Positions 36,807 through 45,590 are shown, counted from the stretch's first letter. The stretch: 64,000 bases of DNA from Roseateles depolymerans (GCA_003241055.1 QFOD01000016.1:1-64000), one strand, 5' to 3'. Made by a program: numbers and translations. Notes: generated by a model not told the origin, from the sequence alone.

Positions 36807-36971
36807 GATGGTTCTGTCGCGTTTGAGGCATCTCCTCAAAACAGGGTGATACGCGTCGGTCGGGCCTTGAAGCTGCAGCGTGTGACGCCATTTGGGCCGT
36901 TTGCCGCCGCTTCGAGCGGGCCGGCTTGGTCGGGTGGCGCAGCCGAGCAGGGCGGTTGGTACGGCTTCGGC

Positions 36972-36977
36972 TATACT
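36972..36977 (+). promoter_or_regulatory. -10 box of rpsO
   Basis: TATACT, a five-of-six match to the sigma70 -10 consensus, 140 bases before the rpsO start. The -35 region is GC-rich and poor. Confidence 0.5.
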
Positions 36978-36989
36978 CTTCAGGTTTTG

Positions 36990-37066
36990 TGCACCTCCGG
37001 GTGCATGAAGCGCAGCACGGCTCGGGGCGGTTTCCCCCGTGTCCGCAAGTCAACCCCCGGAAACCG
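36990..37066 (+). promoter_or_regulatory. structured rpsO leader
   Basis: Two hairpins lie between the promoter and rpsO: TGCACC/GGTGCA with a TCCG tetraloop (36990-37005), and an 8-bp CGGTTTCC/GGAAACCG stem (37028-37035 with 37059-37066) closing a 23-base loop. S15 binds its own mRNA leader to repress translation in several bacteria, with different structures in each lineage. This leader is a candidate for that control here; it is not an obvious match to the E. coli pseudoknot. Confidence 0.45.
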
Positions 37067-37116
37067 TCTGAGGCGCCCCTGTGCGTCCGGCCGGCTTCCG
37101 AACACTAAGGAACGCC

Positions 37117-37386
37117 ATGTCCATCGCCGACATCAAAAAGGCCGAGATCGTCAAGTCCAACGCGCGCAGCGCCAACGACACGGGTTCGCCGGAAGTCCAG
37201 GTCGCCCTGCTGACCGCTCGCATCAACGAGCTGACCCCCCACTTCAAGACCCACGCCAAGGACCACCACGGCCGTCGCGGTCTGCTGAAGATGGTCAACA
37301 CCCGCAAGAGCCTGCTGGCCTACCTGAAGCGCGTCGATGCCAACCGCTACGTCGCGCTGATCCAGAAGCTGGGCCTGCGCAAGTAA
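37117..37386 (+). CDS. rpsO: 30S ribosomal protein S15
   Basis: S15 binds the central domain of 16S rRNA early in 30S assembly. The 89-residue sequence has the family core NDTGSPEVQVALLTARINELTPHFKTHAKDHHGRRGLL and the end ANRYVALIQKLGLRK. The start at 37117 is standard; the upstream in-frame codons belong to the leader. rpsO followed by pnp is the conserved order in proteobacteria, here separated by a strong terminator. Confidence 0.97.
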   Translation: MSIADIKKAEIVKSNARSANDTGSPEVQVALLTARINELTPHFKTHAKDHHGRRGLLKMVNTRKSLLAYLKRVDANRYVALIQKLGLRK

Positions 37387-37404
37387 GCTAGCGCACCCGA
37401 CGAG

Positions 37405-37449
37405 GAGCCTGTCTGGTCCATCAAGCCCAGTACAGGCTCTTTGTCTTTT
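37405..37449 (+). terminator. rho-independent terminator after rpsO
   Basis: An 8-bp stem GAGCCTGT/ACAGGCTC (37405-37412 with 37432-37439), extended inside by CTGG/CCAG, is followed directly by TTTGTCTTTT. It lies 18 bases after the rpsO stop. Read-through would be needed for an rpsO-pnp message. Confidence 0.85.
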
Positions 37450-37569
37450 AACGCCGAGGGCCACGCTGACGTGGTGTTGGATGTGTCATTCCGCAGCGGC
37501 TTGAAGTTGCAGGGCTTCGAGTCGCGCCGGAATGGCATCCCGCCAAACCCAGCCTCGCTCCGGTGATCC

Positions 37570-37589
37570 GGCGCCCACCGACGGGCGCC
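37570..37589 (+). promoter_or_regulatory. pnp leader hairpin
   Basis: GGCGCCC/GGGCGCC forms a 7-bp stem (37570-37576 with 37583-37589) with a six-base loop, 21 bases before the pnp start. In E. coli an RNase III-cut stem in the pnp leader is the target of PNPase autoregulation. This much shorter hairpin is in an equivalent place, but its role is inferred from position only. Confidence 0.4.
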
Positions 37590-37610
37590 CAACCACTACG
37601 AGGAGAGAAC

Positions 37611-39740
37611 ATGTCGATGTTCAACAAGGTCACCAAGACTTTCCAATGGGGCAACCACAAGGTGGTGCTGCAGACCGGTGAGATCGCCCGTCAATCGAGC
37701 GGTGCCGTGCTGGTCGATATCGAAGGCACCGTGGTACTGGCCACCGTGGTCGCCAAGACCGAGGCCAAGGCCGGCCAGGACTTCTTCCCCCTGACGGTCG
37801 ACTATCTCGAGAAGACCTATGCCGCCGGCAAGATCCCGGGCAGCTTCTTCAAGCGTGAAGGTCGCCCCAGCGAGCACGAGACGCTGACCAGCCGCCTGAT
37901 CGACCGCCCGATCCGCCCGCTGTTCCCCGAAGGCTTCTTCAACGAAGTCCAGGTCGTCGTGCACGTGGTCAGCCTGAACCCCGAAGTGCAGGCCGACATC
38001 GCCGCCATGATCGGTACGTCCGCAGCGTTGGCCGTGTCCGGTATCCCGTTCAACGGCCCGATCGGCGCCGCCCGCGTGGGTTACGTCAACGGCGAGTACA
38101 CGCTGAACCCCAGCAAGACCGAACTGGCCAACAGCCAGATGGATCTGGTCGTTGCCGGCACGCAAGCCGCCGTGCTGATGGTCGAGTCCGAGGCCTCGGG
38201 CCTGTCGGAAGAAGTCATGTTGGGCGCTGTGGTCTTCGGCCACGAGCAGGGCAACGTGGCCATCGCCGCGATCAACGAGCTGGTCAAGGAAGCTGGCAAG
38301 CCGTCCTGGAACTGGGTCGCCCCGGCCAAGGACGAAACCTTCATCGCCAAGGTCAACGCCCTGGCCGAAGGCCCGCTGCGCGAGGCCTACCAGATCCGTT
38401 CCAAGCAAGCCCGCACGCAAGCCTGCCGTACGGCGACTGCCAACGTCTTTGCTGCACTGACCGCCGAAGGCGTGTCCTTCGACAAGGTTGAGGTTGAAGG
38501 CCTGCTGTTCGAGATCGAAGCCCGCATCGTGCGCAGCCAGATCCTGGCCGGCGAGCCGCGCATCGACGGCCGCGACACCCGCACCGTGCGCCCCATCGAG
38601 ATCCGCAACGGCCTGCTGCCGCGCACGCACGGCTCCGCGCTGTTCACGCGTGGTGAAACCCAGGCCCTGGTGATCGCCACGCTGGGCACGGACCGCGACG
38701 CGCAGCGCATCGACGCGCTGGACGGTGAGTTCGAAGACCGCTTCATGCTGCACTACAACATGCCCCCGTTTGCCACCGGCGAAACGGGCCGCGTGGGCAG
38801 CCCCAAGCGTCGCGAAATCGGTCACGGCCGCCTGGCCAAGCGCGCGCTGGTCGCGGTGCTGCCGAGCAAGGAAGAGTTCCCGTATTCGCTGCGCGTGGTC
38901 TCCGAGATCACCGAGTCCAACGGTTCCTCGTCCATGGCTTCCGTCTGCGGCGGCTGCCTGTCGCTGATGGATGCCGGCGTGCCGCTGAAGGCGCACGTGG
39001 CTGGTATCGCCATGGGCCTGATCAAGGACGGCAACCGCTTTGCCGTGCTGACCGACATCCTGGGTGACGAAGATCACCTGGGCGACATGGACTTCAAGGT
39101 GGCCGGCACGTCGACCGGCATCACGGCCCTGCAGATGGACATCAAGATCCAGGGCATCACCAAGGAAATCATGCAGGTCGCGCTGGCTCAGGCCAAGGAA
39201 GCGCGCCTGCACATCCTGTCGAAGATGGTCGAGGCCATGGGCACGGCCAATACCGAGGTGTCGCAGTTCGCGCCGCGTCTGTACACGATGAAGATCAACC
39301 CGGAGAAGATCCGCGACGTGATCGGCAAGGGTGGCGCGACGATCCGTGCGCTGACCGAGGAAACCGGCACCACGATCGACATCGGCGAAGACGGCACCAT
39401 CACCATCGCCTCGACGGACGCCGAGAAGGCCGAGATGGCCAAGAAGCGCATCGCCGAGATCACGGCGGAAGTGGAAGTCGGCAAGGTCTACGAAGGCCCG
39501 ATCGTCAAGATCCTGGACTTCGGCGCCCTGGTGAACCTGCTGCCGGGCAAGGATGGCCTGCTGCACATCAGCCAGATCGCCCACCAGCGCGTCGAGAAGG
39601 TCACCGACTTCCTGCAGGAAGGCCAGATCGTCAAGGTCAAGGTGCTGGAGACCGATGAAAAGGGTCGCATCAAGCTCTCGATGAAGGCGCTGCTGGACAA
39701 GCCCGAAGCCGTCTCGGCTCCGGCACCTGCTGCCGAGTAA
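37611..39740 (+). CDS. pnp: polynucleotide phosphorylase
   Basis: PNPase is a phosphorolytic 3'-5' exoribonuclease of mRNA decay and part of the degradosome. The 709-residue protein has two RNase PH-like halves (first with FFPLTVDYLEKTYAAGKIPGSFFKREGRPSEHETLTSRLIDRPIRPLFP, second with RTHGSALFTRGETQAL and the catalytic region LGDEDHLGDMDFKVAGT), a KH domain (VIGKGGATIRALTEETG) and an S1 domain (GKVYEGPIVKILDFGALVNLLPGKDGLLHISQI). The ATG at 37611 follows AGGAGAG. Its TAA is part of the TAAGGAGG ribosome binding site of the next gene. Confidence 0.97.
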   Translation: MSMFNKVTKTFQWGNHKVVLQTGEIARQSSGAVLVDIEGTVVLATVVAKTEAKAGQDFFPLTVDYLEKTYAAGKIPGSFFKREGRPSEHETLTSRLIDRPIRPLFPEGFFNEVQVVVHVVSLNPEVQADIAAMIGTSAALAVSGIPFNGPIGAARVGYVNGEYTLNPSKTELANSQMDLVVAGTQAAVLMVESEASGLSEEVMLGAVVFGHEQGNVAIAAINELVKEAGKPSWNWVAPAKDETFIAKVNALAEGPLREAYQIRSKQARTQACRTATANVFAALTAEGVSFDKVEVEGLLFEIEARIVRSQILAGEPRIDGRDTRTVRPIEIRNGLLPRTHGSALFTRGETQALVIATLGTDRDAQRIDALDGEFEDRFMLHYNMPPFATGETGRVGSPKRREIGHGRLAKRALVAVLPSKEEFPYSLRVVSEITESNGSSSMASVCGGCLSLMDAGVPLKAHVAGIAMGLIKDGNRFAVLTDILGDEDHLGDMDFKVAGTSTGITALQMDIKIQGITKEIMQVALAQAKEARLHILSKMVEAMGTANTEVSQFAPRLYTMKINPEKIRDVIGKGGATIRALTEETGTTIDIGEDGTITIASTDAEKAEMAKKRIAEITAEVEVGKVYEGPIVKILDFGALVNLLPGKDGLLHISQIAHQRVEKVTDFLQEGQIVKVKVLETDEKGRIKLSMKALLDKPEAVSAPAPAAE

Positions 39741-39756
39741 GGAGGCGAGGGTAGGC

Positions 39757-40743
39757 ATGCGCGCGATCGCGATCACACGCCCTGGCGGCCCCGAGGTTCT
39801 CGAGTGCGTGACGCGCGCCGAGCCTTCGCCGGCCGCCGGTGAGTGCCTGATTCGCGTCGCGGCGTCGGGGATTAATCGCCCCGACGTGCTGCAGCGCAAG
39901 GGGGCGTATCCGCCGCCGGCGGGTGCCAGTGATCTGCCCGGGCTTGAGGTTGCTGGCGAGATCGTCGCCGGTGACGAACAGGCGCTGGCCGTCGCTGGCT
40001 TCGCCATCGGTGACCGCGTCTGTGCGCTGGTCAGCGGTGGCGGCTATGCCGAGCTTTGTGTGGCGCCGATTGGCCAGTGCCTGCCGGTGCCCAAGGGGTG
40101 GAGCCTGGTCGAGGCCGCCTCGCTGCCCGAGACCTGCTTCACCGTCTGGGCCAATGTGTTTGACCGGGCGGCGCTGAAGGCGGGCGAGAGCCTGCTGATT
40201 CACGGGGGCTCCAGCGGCATCGGTGTCACGGCCATCCAGATGGCCAAGGCGCTGGGTGCCCGGGTGCTGGTGACGGTCGGGTCAGCGGAAAAGGCCAAGG
40301 CCTGTCTCGAACTGGGGGCCGATGTCGCGATCAACTATCGCGAAGAGGACTTCGTCGAGGCGGCGCGTGCGGCGACCGATGGGCGTGGCGTGGATGTCAT
40401 CCTGGACATGGTGGCGGGCGACTACATCGCTCGCGACCTCCGGGCGCTGGCTGATGATGGGCGTGTTGCCATCATTGCGGTGCAGGGCGGGGCGCAGGCG
40501 CAGGTCGATGCATCGCAGATCCTGCGGCGGCGCCTGACGGTATCCGGCTCGACCCTGCGCCCACGCCCGGTGGCATTCAAGACGGCACTGGCTGCCGCCC
40601 TGCGCGAGCGTGTCTGGCCCCTCATGGAGGCCGGGCGCATTCGTCCGGTGGTATTCAGCCAGTTGCCGGCCGAGCGCGCCGCCGAGGCGCATGCGTTGAT
40701 GGAGTCGAATCAGCACATCGGCAAGATCGTGCTGACCTGGTAA
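39757..40743 (+). CDS. NAD(P)H quinone oxidoreductase (zinc-independent MDR family)
   Basis: A 328-residue medium-chain reductase of the quinone oxidoreductase / PIG3 group. It begins MRAIAITRPGGPEVLE, has the GroES-like part with ASGINRPDVLQRKGAYPPPAG, and a Rossmann fold with nucleotide-binding SLLIHGGSSGIGVTAIQMAKALGA. The catalytic and structural zinc cysteines of alcohol dehydrogenases are missing, as expected for this group. NADPH preference and the quinone substrate are family inference. It is 16 bases after pnp and 11 bases before tpiA. Confidence 0.9.
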   Translation: MRAIAITRPGGPEVLECVTRAEPSPAAGECLIRVAASGINRPDVLQRKGAYPPPAGASDLPGLEVAGEIVAGDEQALAVAGFAIGDRVCALVSGGGYAELCVAPIGQCLPVPKGWSLVEAASLPETCFTVWANVFDRAALKAGESLLIHGGSSGIGVTAIQMAKALGARVLVTVGSAEKAKACLELGADVAINYREEDFVEAARAATDGRGVDVILDMVAGDYIARDLRALADDGRVAIIAVQGGAQAQVDASQILRRRLTVSGSTLRPRPVAFKTALAAALRERVWPLMEAGRIRPVVFSQLPAERAAEAHALMESNQHIGKIVLTW

Positions 40744-40754
40744 GGCGAGTCGAA

Positions 40755-41498
40755 ATGAGAAGAAAACTCGTTGTTGGCAATTGGAAGATGCATGGCAGCC
40801 GGGTGCAGAACGCTCAGTTGCTGGCAGGGCTGCGCGAGGCCGGTCCCTGGAATGCGGATGTCGGGCTGTGCGTCCCGTTTCCGTACCTGACCGAAACCGC
40901 GCTGGCGCTGACCGGGACAAGCCTGGCCTTCGGCGCGCAGGATTGTTCAGCGCACGATCAGGGCGCGTACACGGGCGAGGTGTCTGCGGCGATGCTGGCG
41001 GACGTTGGCTGTCGCTATGTGATCGTCGGCCATTCGGAGCGCCGCGCCTATCACGCCGAGGGCGATCAGCTGGTGGCCGACAAGGCCAAGGCAGCGCTTG
41101 CGCGTGGTGTGACGCCCATCGTCTGCGTTGGTGAAACCCGCGAGGAACGCGAGGCCGGGCAGACCGAACTGGTGGTCAAGCGGCAACTCGCTGCGGTGAT
41201 CCATGGCCTCGGCCACTGCTGTGGCGAGATGGTGGTCGCCTATGAGCCGCGCTGGGCCATCGGTACGGGCTTGACGGCGTCGCCTGAGCAGGCCCAGGCC
41301 GTTCACGCGGTGCTGCGAGCGCAGCTGAAGGCGGCGACCGACCGGGCGGCAGGCATGCGCCTGCTGTACGGGGGGAGCGTGAAGCCGGACAACGCGGCCG
41401 CGCTGTTCGCCCAGCCTGATATCGACGGCGGGCTGATCGGTGGCGCGGCGTTGGTTGCAGCCGACTTCGCGGCGATCTGTCGCGCAGCGTCGGTTTGA
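40755..41498 (+). CDS. tpiA: triosephosphate isomerase
   Basis: TpiA interconverts dihydroxyacetone phosphate and glyceraldehyde-3-phosphate. The 247-residue barrel has Lys11 (GNWKMHG), His93 (IVGHSERR) and the general base Glu164 (AYEPRWAIGTG), followed by the phosphate-gripping LYGGSVKPDNAAAL. It is followed 49 bases later by secG, the conserved tpiA-secG-tRNA-Leu-nuo order of betaproteobacteria. Confidence 0.97.
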   Translation: MRRKLVVGNWKMHGSRVQNAQLLAGLREAGPWNADVGLCVPFPYLTETALALTGTSLAFGAQDCSAHDQGAYTGEVSAAMLADVGCRYVIVGHSERRAYHAEGDQLVADKAKAALARGVTPIVCVGETREEREAGQTELVVKRQLAAVIHGLGHCCGEMVVAYEPRWAIGTGLTASPEQAQAVHAVLRAQLKAATDRAAGMRLLYGGSVKPDNAAALFAQPDIDGGLIGGAALVAADFAAICRAASV

Positions 41499-41547
41499 AA
41501 TTTCATCGGGGCCATGTGAGCCCCGGGCATGTTGATGGAGTGAGTGA

Positions 41548-41919
41548 ATGCAGTTTTTTGCGAATCTGGTCTTGATCGTTCAGTTGCTGTCGGCACTGGC
41601 AATCATCGGTCTGGTGCTAGTCCAGCACGGCAAGGGTGCCGACATGGGTGCCTCATTCGGCAGCGGGGCCTCGGGCAGTCTGTTCGGAGCCACGGGTAGT
41701 GCGAACTTCCTGTCGCGCAGCACGGCGGTTGCTGCCACGCTGTTCTTCGGTTGCACGCTGGCGTTGGCGTTCCTGGCGAACGGTCGGACGGCCGCGCCGG
41801 CCTCGGACAGCATCCTGGATCGCGCCGCAGTCGTTGCGCCGGCTGCGACGGCATCGGGCGCTGCGGCCATTCCGGGCGCTGCAGTCGTTGCGCCGGCCGC
41901 CTCCGCTGCTTCGCAATAA
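41548..41919 (+). CDS. secG: preprotein translocase subunit SecG
   Basis: SecG is the small accessory subunit of the SecYEG channel in the inner membrane. The 123-residue protein has two membrane helices (FFANLVLIVQLLSALAIIGLVLV and TAVAATLFFGCTLALAFLA) with the conserved loop QHGKGADMGASFGSGASGSLFGATGSANFLSR between them. The C-terminal 40 residues are an Ala/Val/Pro low-complexity tail common in this order. Confidence 0.95.
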   Translation: MQFFANLVLIVQLLSALAIIGLVLVQHGKGADMGASFGSGASGSLFGATGSANFLSRSTAVAATLFFGCTLALAFLANGRTAAPASDSILDRAAVVAPAATASGAAAIPGAAVVAPAASAASQ

Positions 41920-41965
41920 ATGGGGCCGGATGGGGCCAACTTCTCTAGAAGACTCCGAAATCCGG

Positions 41966-41973
41966 TATAGAAT
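41966..41973 (+). promoter_or_regulatory. -10 region for tRNA-Leu
   Basis: TATAGAAT lies 56 bases before the tRNA. No good -35 is seen at 16-18 bases. A CAGCAAG/CTTGCTG hairpin (about 41985-42012) follows in the leader. Confidence 0.4.
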
Positions 41974-42029
41974 GCGAGGCTGCCCAGCAAGGAAAACCCT
42001 CCCTGCTTGCTGAGCAGATGCAAGTATCA

Positions 42030-42114
42030 GCCGTCGTGGTGAAATTGGTAGACACGCTATCTTGAGGGGGTAGTGGCGAAAGCTGTGCGAGTTCGAGTCT
42101 CGCCGACGGCACCA
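42030..42114 (+). tRNA. tRNA-Leu (anticodon GAG)
   Basis: A class II tRNA of 85 bases including encoded CCA. The acceptor arms GCCGTCG (42030-42036) and CGACGGC (42104-42110) pair fully, with discriminator A. The D arm holds GGTGAAATTGGTAGAC, the anticodon stem CTATC/GGTAG encloses TTGAGGG, so the anticodon is GAG, and the variable arm is long. The T arm GTTCGAGTC is standard. It reads CUC and CUU codons. It lies between secG and nuoA. Confidence 0.95.
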
Positions 42115-42322
42115 GAACATAGGCTAGCATCCGGGCGCCCGAAGGGCTTTGGGTGTAAGTGAAGCGGCCTGTCGCCTTGGTCGGTCCATAAGGGGCAACC
42201 AAGACAAGGTTCAAGGCGGGCGCGATCCGCGGGCGAGTTTGCTTCGCTTGGCGGCGCGCCTGTTTTCATTTGTGGCTCTGTTTGCCTCCCGGGCGAACTT
42301 GGGGCCGGTTGCGAGGAAGTCA

Positions 42323-42682
42323 ATGAATCTCGAGCAATACCTCCCCGTCATCTTGTTCATCTTGGTCGGGGCAGGCGTCGGGATCGCTCCGCAACTGCTC
42401 GGCGCCCTGTTGGGGCCGAATCGGCCGGATCAGGCCAAGAACTCCCCGTACGAATGCGGCTTCGAGGCCTTTGAAGACGCGCGCATGAAATTCGATGTGC
42501 GCTATTACCTCGTTGCCATTCTTTTCATCCTGTTCGATCTGGAGATCGCCTTTTTGTTTCCGTGGGCCGTCGCGCTCAAGGAAATCGGAGCCACCGGCTT
42601 CTGGGCGATGATGATCTTCCTCGGCATTCTGGTCGTCGGTTTTGCCTACGAATGGAAAAAGGGCGCCCTGGACTGGGAATGA
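42323..42682 (+). CDS. nuoA: NADH-quinone oxidoreductase subunit A
   Basis: NuoA is a three-helix membrane subunit of respiratory complex I, next to the quinone cavity. The 119-residue protein begins MNLEQYLPVILFILVGAGVG and has the conserved loop PYECGFEAFEDARMKFDVRYYLVAILFILFDLEIAFLFPWA, whose acidic and Cys residues shape the quinone tunnel. GAGGAAG (42312-42318) is the ribosome binding site, so the longer upstream frame is not used. It is the first gene of the 14-gene nuo operon. Confidence 0.96.
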   Translation: MNLEQYLPVILFILVGAGVGIAPQLLGALLGPNRPDQAKNSPYECGFEAFEDARMKFDVRYYLVAILFILFDLEIAFLFPWAVALKEIGATGFWAMMIFLGILVVGFAYEWKKGALDWE

Positions 42683-42712
42683 CCTGCTGCCGACACCTGC
42701 TGGGAACTCGAT

Positions 42713-43189
42713 ATGGGTATTGAAGGCGTCCTGAAAGAAGGCTTTGTCACCACCTCGGTCGACAAGCTGATCAACTGGTCCAAGACCGGTTCCTTGTGGC
42801 CCATGACCTTCGGTCTGGCCTGTTGCGCGGTCGAGATGATGCATGCGGGTGCAGCCCGTTATGACATCGACCGTTTCGGCATGCTGTTTCGCCCAAGCCC
42901 GCGTCAGTCCGATCTGATGATCGTGGCCGGCACGCTGTGCAACAAGATGGCGCCGGCTCTGCGCAAGGTCTACGACCAGATGGCCGAACCCCGCTGGGTG
43001 CTCTCCATGGGCTCCTGCGCCAACGGCGGCGGTTATTACCACTACAGCTATTCGGTCGTGCGAGGCTGCGACCGTATCGTGCCGGTGGACGTCTATGTGC
43101 CCGGCTGTCCGCCCACCGCAGAAGCGCTGCTCTACGGTGTGCTGCAGCTGCAGGCCAAGATCCGCCGCGAAAACACCATTGCCCGCTGA
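42713..43189 (+). CDS. nuoB: NADH-quinone oxidoreductase subunit B
   Basis: NuoB carries cluster N2, which passes electrons to quinone. The 158-residue protein has the N2 ligands Cys37 and Cys38 in GLACCAVEMM, Cys102 in MGSCANGGG and Cys132 in VPGCPPTAEALL. It follows nuoA by 30 bases. Confidence 0.97.
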   Translation: MGIEGVLKEGFVTTSVDKLINWSKTGSLWPMTFGLACCAVEMMHAGAARYDIDRFGMLFRPSPRQSDLMIVAGTLCNKMAPALRKVYDQMAEPRWVLSMGSCANGGGYYHYSYSVVRGCDRIVPVDVYVPGCPPTAEALLYGVLQLQAKIRRENTIAR

Positions 43190-43196
43190 GCCCGGT

Positions 43197-43790
43197 ATGA
43201 GTCCTCTCGAAACCCTGGCCCACCATCTGGGCAATGTGCTGGGCGATCGTGTCGCCAAACTTGAGAATGCGCTGGGCGAATTGACGCTCACGGTTCGAGC
43301 CGCAGACTATGCCGAGGTGGCTCGCACCCTGCGCGATCACCCGGAGCTGAAGTTTGAGCAGCTGATCGACCTGTGCGGTCTGGACTTCAGTACCTACCGC
43401 GAAGGCGCCTACGAGGGTCCGCGCTTCGCGGTGGTCAGCCATCTGCTGTCGGTCAGCAAGAACTGGCGTCTGCGGCTGACGGTGTTCTGCCCGGATGACG
43501 AATACCCCTGCGTGGCGTCCATCACCGAGATCTGGAACTCGGCGAACTGGTTCGAGCGCGAGGCGTTCGACCTCTACGGCATCATCTTCGAAGGTCACAA
43601 CGACCTGCGCCGCATCCTGACCGACTACGGTTTCATCGGCCACCCGATGCGCAAGGACTTCCCGGTGTCGGGTCATGTCGAGATGCGCTATGACGCCGAG
43701 CAGAAACGGGTGGTCTACCAGCCGGTGACCATCGAGCCGCGCGAGATCACGCCGCGCATCATTCGTGAAGACAAGTACGGCGGTCTGTAA
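43197..43790 (+). CDS. nuoC: NADH-quinone oxidoreductase subunit C
   Basis: NuoC is a peripheral-arm subunit that joins the quinone module. The 197-residue protein has the family signature WFEREAFDLYGIIFEGHNDLRRILTDYGFIGHPMRKDFPVSGHVEMRYD. It is a separate gene from nuoD, unlike the fused nuoCD of E. coli. The ATG at 43197 is 7 bases after nuoB. Confidence 0.96.
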   Translation: MSPLETLAHHLGNVLGDRVAKLENALGELTLTVRAADYAEVARTLRDHPELKFEQLIDLCGLDFSTYREGAYEGPRFAVVSHLLSVSKNWRLRLTVFCPDDEYPCVASITEIWNSANWFEREAFDLYGIIFEGHNDLRRILTDYGFIGHPMRKDFPVSGHVEMRYDAEQKRVVYQPVTIEPREITPRIIREDKYGGL

Positions 43791-43793
43791 GCC

Positions 43794-45047
43794 ATGGCTG
43801 AGATCAAGAACTACACGCTGAACTTCGGTCCCCAGCATCCGGCCGCGCACGGCGTGCTGCGCCTGGTGCTGGAACTCGACGGCGAGGTCATCCAGCGCGC
43901 CGACCCGCATATCGGCCTGCTGCACCGTGCCACCGAGAAGCTGGCCGAGAGCAAGACCTTCATCCAATCGCTGCCCTACATGGACCGCCTGGACTATGTG
44001 TCCATGATGGCCAACGAGCACGCCTACTGCCTGGCCATCGAGAAGATGCTGGGCATCGAGGTGCCGATCCGGGCGCAGTACATCCGTGTGATGTTCGCGG
44101 AGATCACGCGGGTGCTGAACCACCTGCTGTGGATCGGCGCGCACGGCATCGACTGCGGCGCGATGAACATCCTGATCTACGCGTTCCGTGAGCGCGAAGA
44201 CCTGTTCGACGTGTATGAGGCTGTCTCCGGCGCCCGCATGCATGCGGCCTACTTCCGTCCGGGCGGTGTCTACCGTGACCTGCCGGACAGCATGCCGCAG
44301 TACCAGGTCAGCAAGATCAAGAACGCGAAGACCATCGCGATGCTCAACGAGAACCGCCAGGGCTCGTTGCTGGACTTCCTGGACGACTTCTGCGCTCGTT
44401 TCCCCAAGAACGTCGACGACTACGAAACGCTGCTGACCGACAACCGCATCTGGAAGCAGCGTACGGTGGGCATCGGTGTCGTGTCTCCGGAGCGTGCGCT
44501 GAACATGGGCTTCAGCGGCCCGATGCTGCGCGGCTCCGGCATCGAATGGGACCTGCGCAAGAAACAGCCCTACGACGTCTACGCGAACATGGATTTCGAT
44601 GTGCCAGTCGGCACCAACGGCGACACCTACGACCGCTACCTCGTGCGCGTCGAGGAAATGCGCCAGTCCAACCGCATCATCAAGCAGTGCGTGGATTGGC
44701 TGCGCGCCAACCCCGGCCCGGTCATCACCGACAACCACAAGGTGGCGCCTCCTTCGCGCGTGGGCATGAAGTCCAACATGGAGGAGCTGATCCACCACTT
44801 CAAGCTCTTCACCGAAGGCTTCCATGTGCCCGAGGGCCAGGCCTATGCGGCCGTCGAGCATCCCAAGGGCGAGTTCGGCATCTATCTCGTCAGCGATGGC
44901 GCCAACAAGCCTTATCGCCTCAAGATCCGCGCGCCGGGCTTTGCCCACCTCGCGGCGCTCGATGAGATGGGCCGCGGTCACATGATCGCGGACGCCGTGG
45001 CCATCATCGGCACGATGGACATCGTGTTCGGCGAGATCGACCGTTGA
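43794..45047 (+). CDS. nuoD: NADH-quinone oxidoreductase subunit D
   Basis: NuoD is the 49-kDa-type subunit lining the quinone site. The 417-residue protein shows NFGPQHPAAHGVLRLVLELDGE (quinone-binding His-Pro region), HRATEKLAE, and GAMNILIYAFREREDLFDVYEAVSGARMHAAYFRPGGV. It ends VFGEIDR as the family does. Three bases from nuoC. Confidence 0.97.
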   Translation: MAEIKNYTLNFGPQHPAAHGVLRLVLELDGEVIQRADPHIGLLHRATEKLAESKTFIQSLPYMDRLDYVSMMANEHAYCLAIEKMLGIEVPIRAQYIRVMFAEITRVLNHLLWIGAHGIDCGAMNILIYAFREREDLFDVYEAVSGARMHAAYFRPGGVYRDLPDSMPQYQVSKIKNAKTIAMLNENRQGSLLDFLDDFCARFPKNVDDYETLLTDNRIWKQRTVGIGVVSPERALNMGFSGPMLRGSGIEWDLRKKQPYDVYANMDFDVPVGTNGDTYDRYLVRVEEMRQSNRIIKQCVDWLRANPGPVITDNHKVAPPSRVGMKSNMEELIHHFKLFTEGFHVPEGQAYAAVEHPKGEFGIYLVSDGANKPYRLKIRAPGFAHLAALDEMGRGHMIADAVAIIGTMDIVFGEIDR

Positions 45048-45057
45048 CGTGCAGACG

Positions 45058-45582
45058 ATGACAACGACTTCTACCCCGACTGCCTTCGTGCTCAGCGACG
45101 CCACGCGCGCCCGCTTCGACCGCGAAGTCGCCAAATACCCCGCCGAGCAGGCCCAGTCCGCCGTGATGGCCTGCCTGTCCATCGTGCAGCAGGAGCAGGG
45201 CTTCGTGTCGCGCGAGAGCGAGGACGCGATCGCAGCCTACCTCGGCATGCCCGCGATCGCGGTGTACGAGGTGACGACCTTCTACAACATGTACAACCAG
45301 CGCAAGCTGGGCAAGTTCAAGCTGAACGTCTGCGCGAATCTGCCCTGCCAGCTGCGCGACGGCCAGAAGGCGCTGGACCACCTCTGCAGCAAGCTGGGCG
45401 TGGAGGAGGGCGGTACCACGGCCGATGGCCTCTTCACCGTTCAGAAGAGCGAGTGCCTGGGTGCCTGCGCCGACTCGCCGGTGATGCTGGTCAACGACCG
45501 CCAGATGTGCAGCTTCATGAGCAACGAGCGTCTTGACGAGCTCGTCGACACGCTGCGTGCCCACGCAGCCAGCCAGGCTTGA
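45058..45582 (+). CDS. nuoE: NADH-quinone oxidoreductase subunit E
   Basis: NuoE is the 24-kDa-type thioredoxin-fold subunit with 2Fe-2S cluster N1a in the NADH module. The 174-residue protein has the ligands in CANLPCQL and SECLGACADSPVM. Start choice is open: GTG at 45049 or ATG at 45058; the ATG is used here. It lies between nuoD and nuoF with minimal spacing. Confidence 0.95.
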   Translation: MTTTSTPTAFVLSDATRARFDREVAKYPAEQAQSAVMACLSIVQQEQGFVSRESEDAIAAYLGMPAIAVYEVTTFYNMYNQRKLGKFKLNVCANLPCQLRDGQKALDHLCSKLGVEEGGTTADGLFTVQKSECLGACADSPVMLVNDRQMCSFMSNERLDELVDTLRAHAASQA

Positions 45583-45590
45583 GGATGACG

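Larger units (their letters stand above)
36717..37116. other. 400-bp divergent spacer between hsp20 and rpsO
   Basis: No gene is seen. The spacer holds the heat-shock promoter of hsp20 (36777-36806, minus), then about 150 bases without obvious signals, then the rpsO -10 box (36972-36977) and a structured rpsO leader (36990-37066). Confidence 0.6.

Noticed and set aside
37596..40007. An 803-codon open frame antisense to pnp
   Set aside because: No recognisable motif; explained by third-position GC of pnp.
42771..45182. An 803-codon open frame antisense to nuoB-nuoD
   Set aside because: Shadow of conserved nuo genes.
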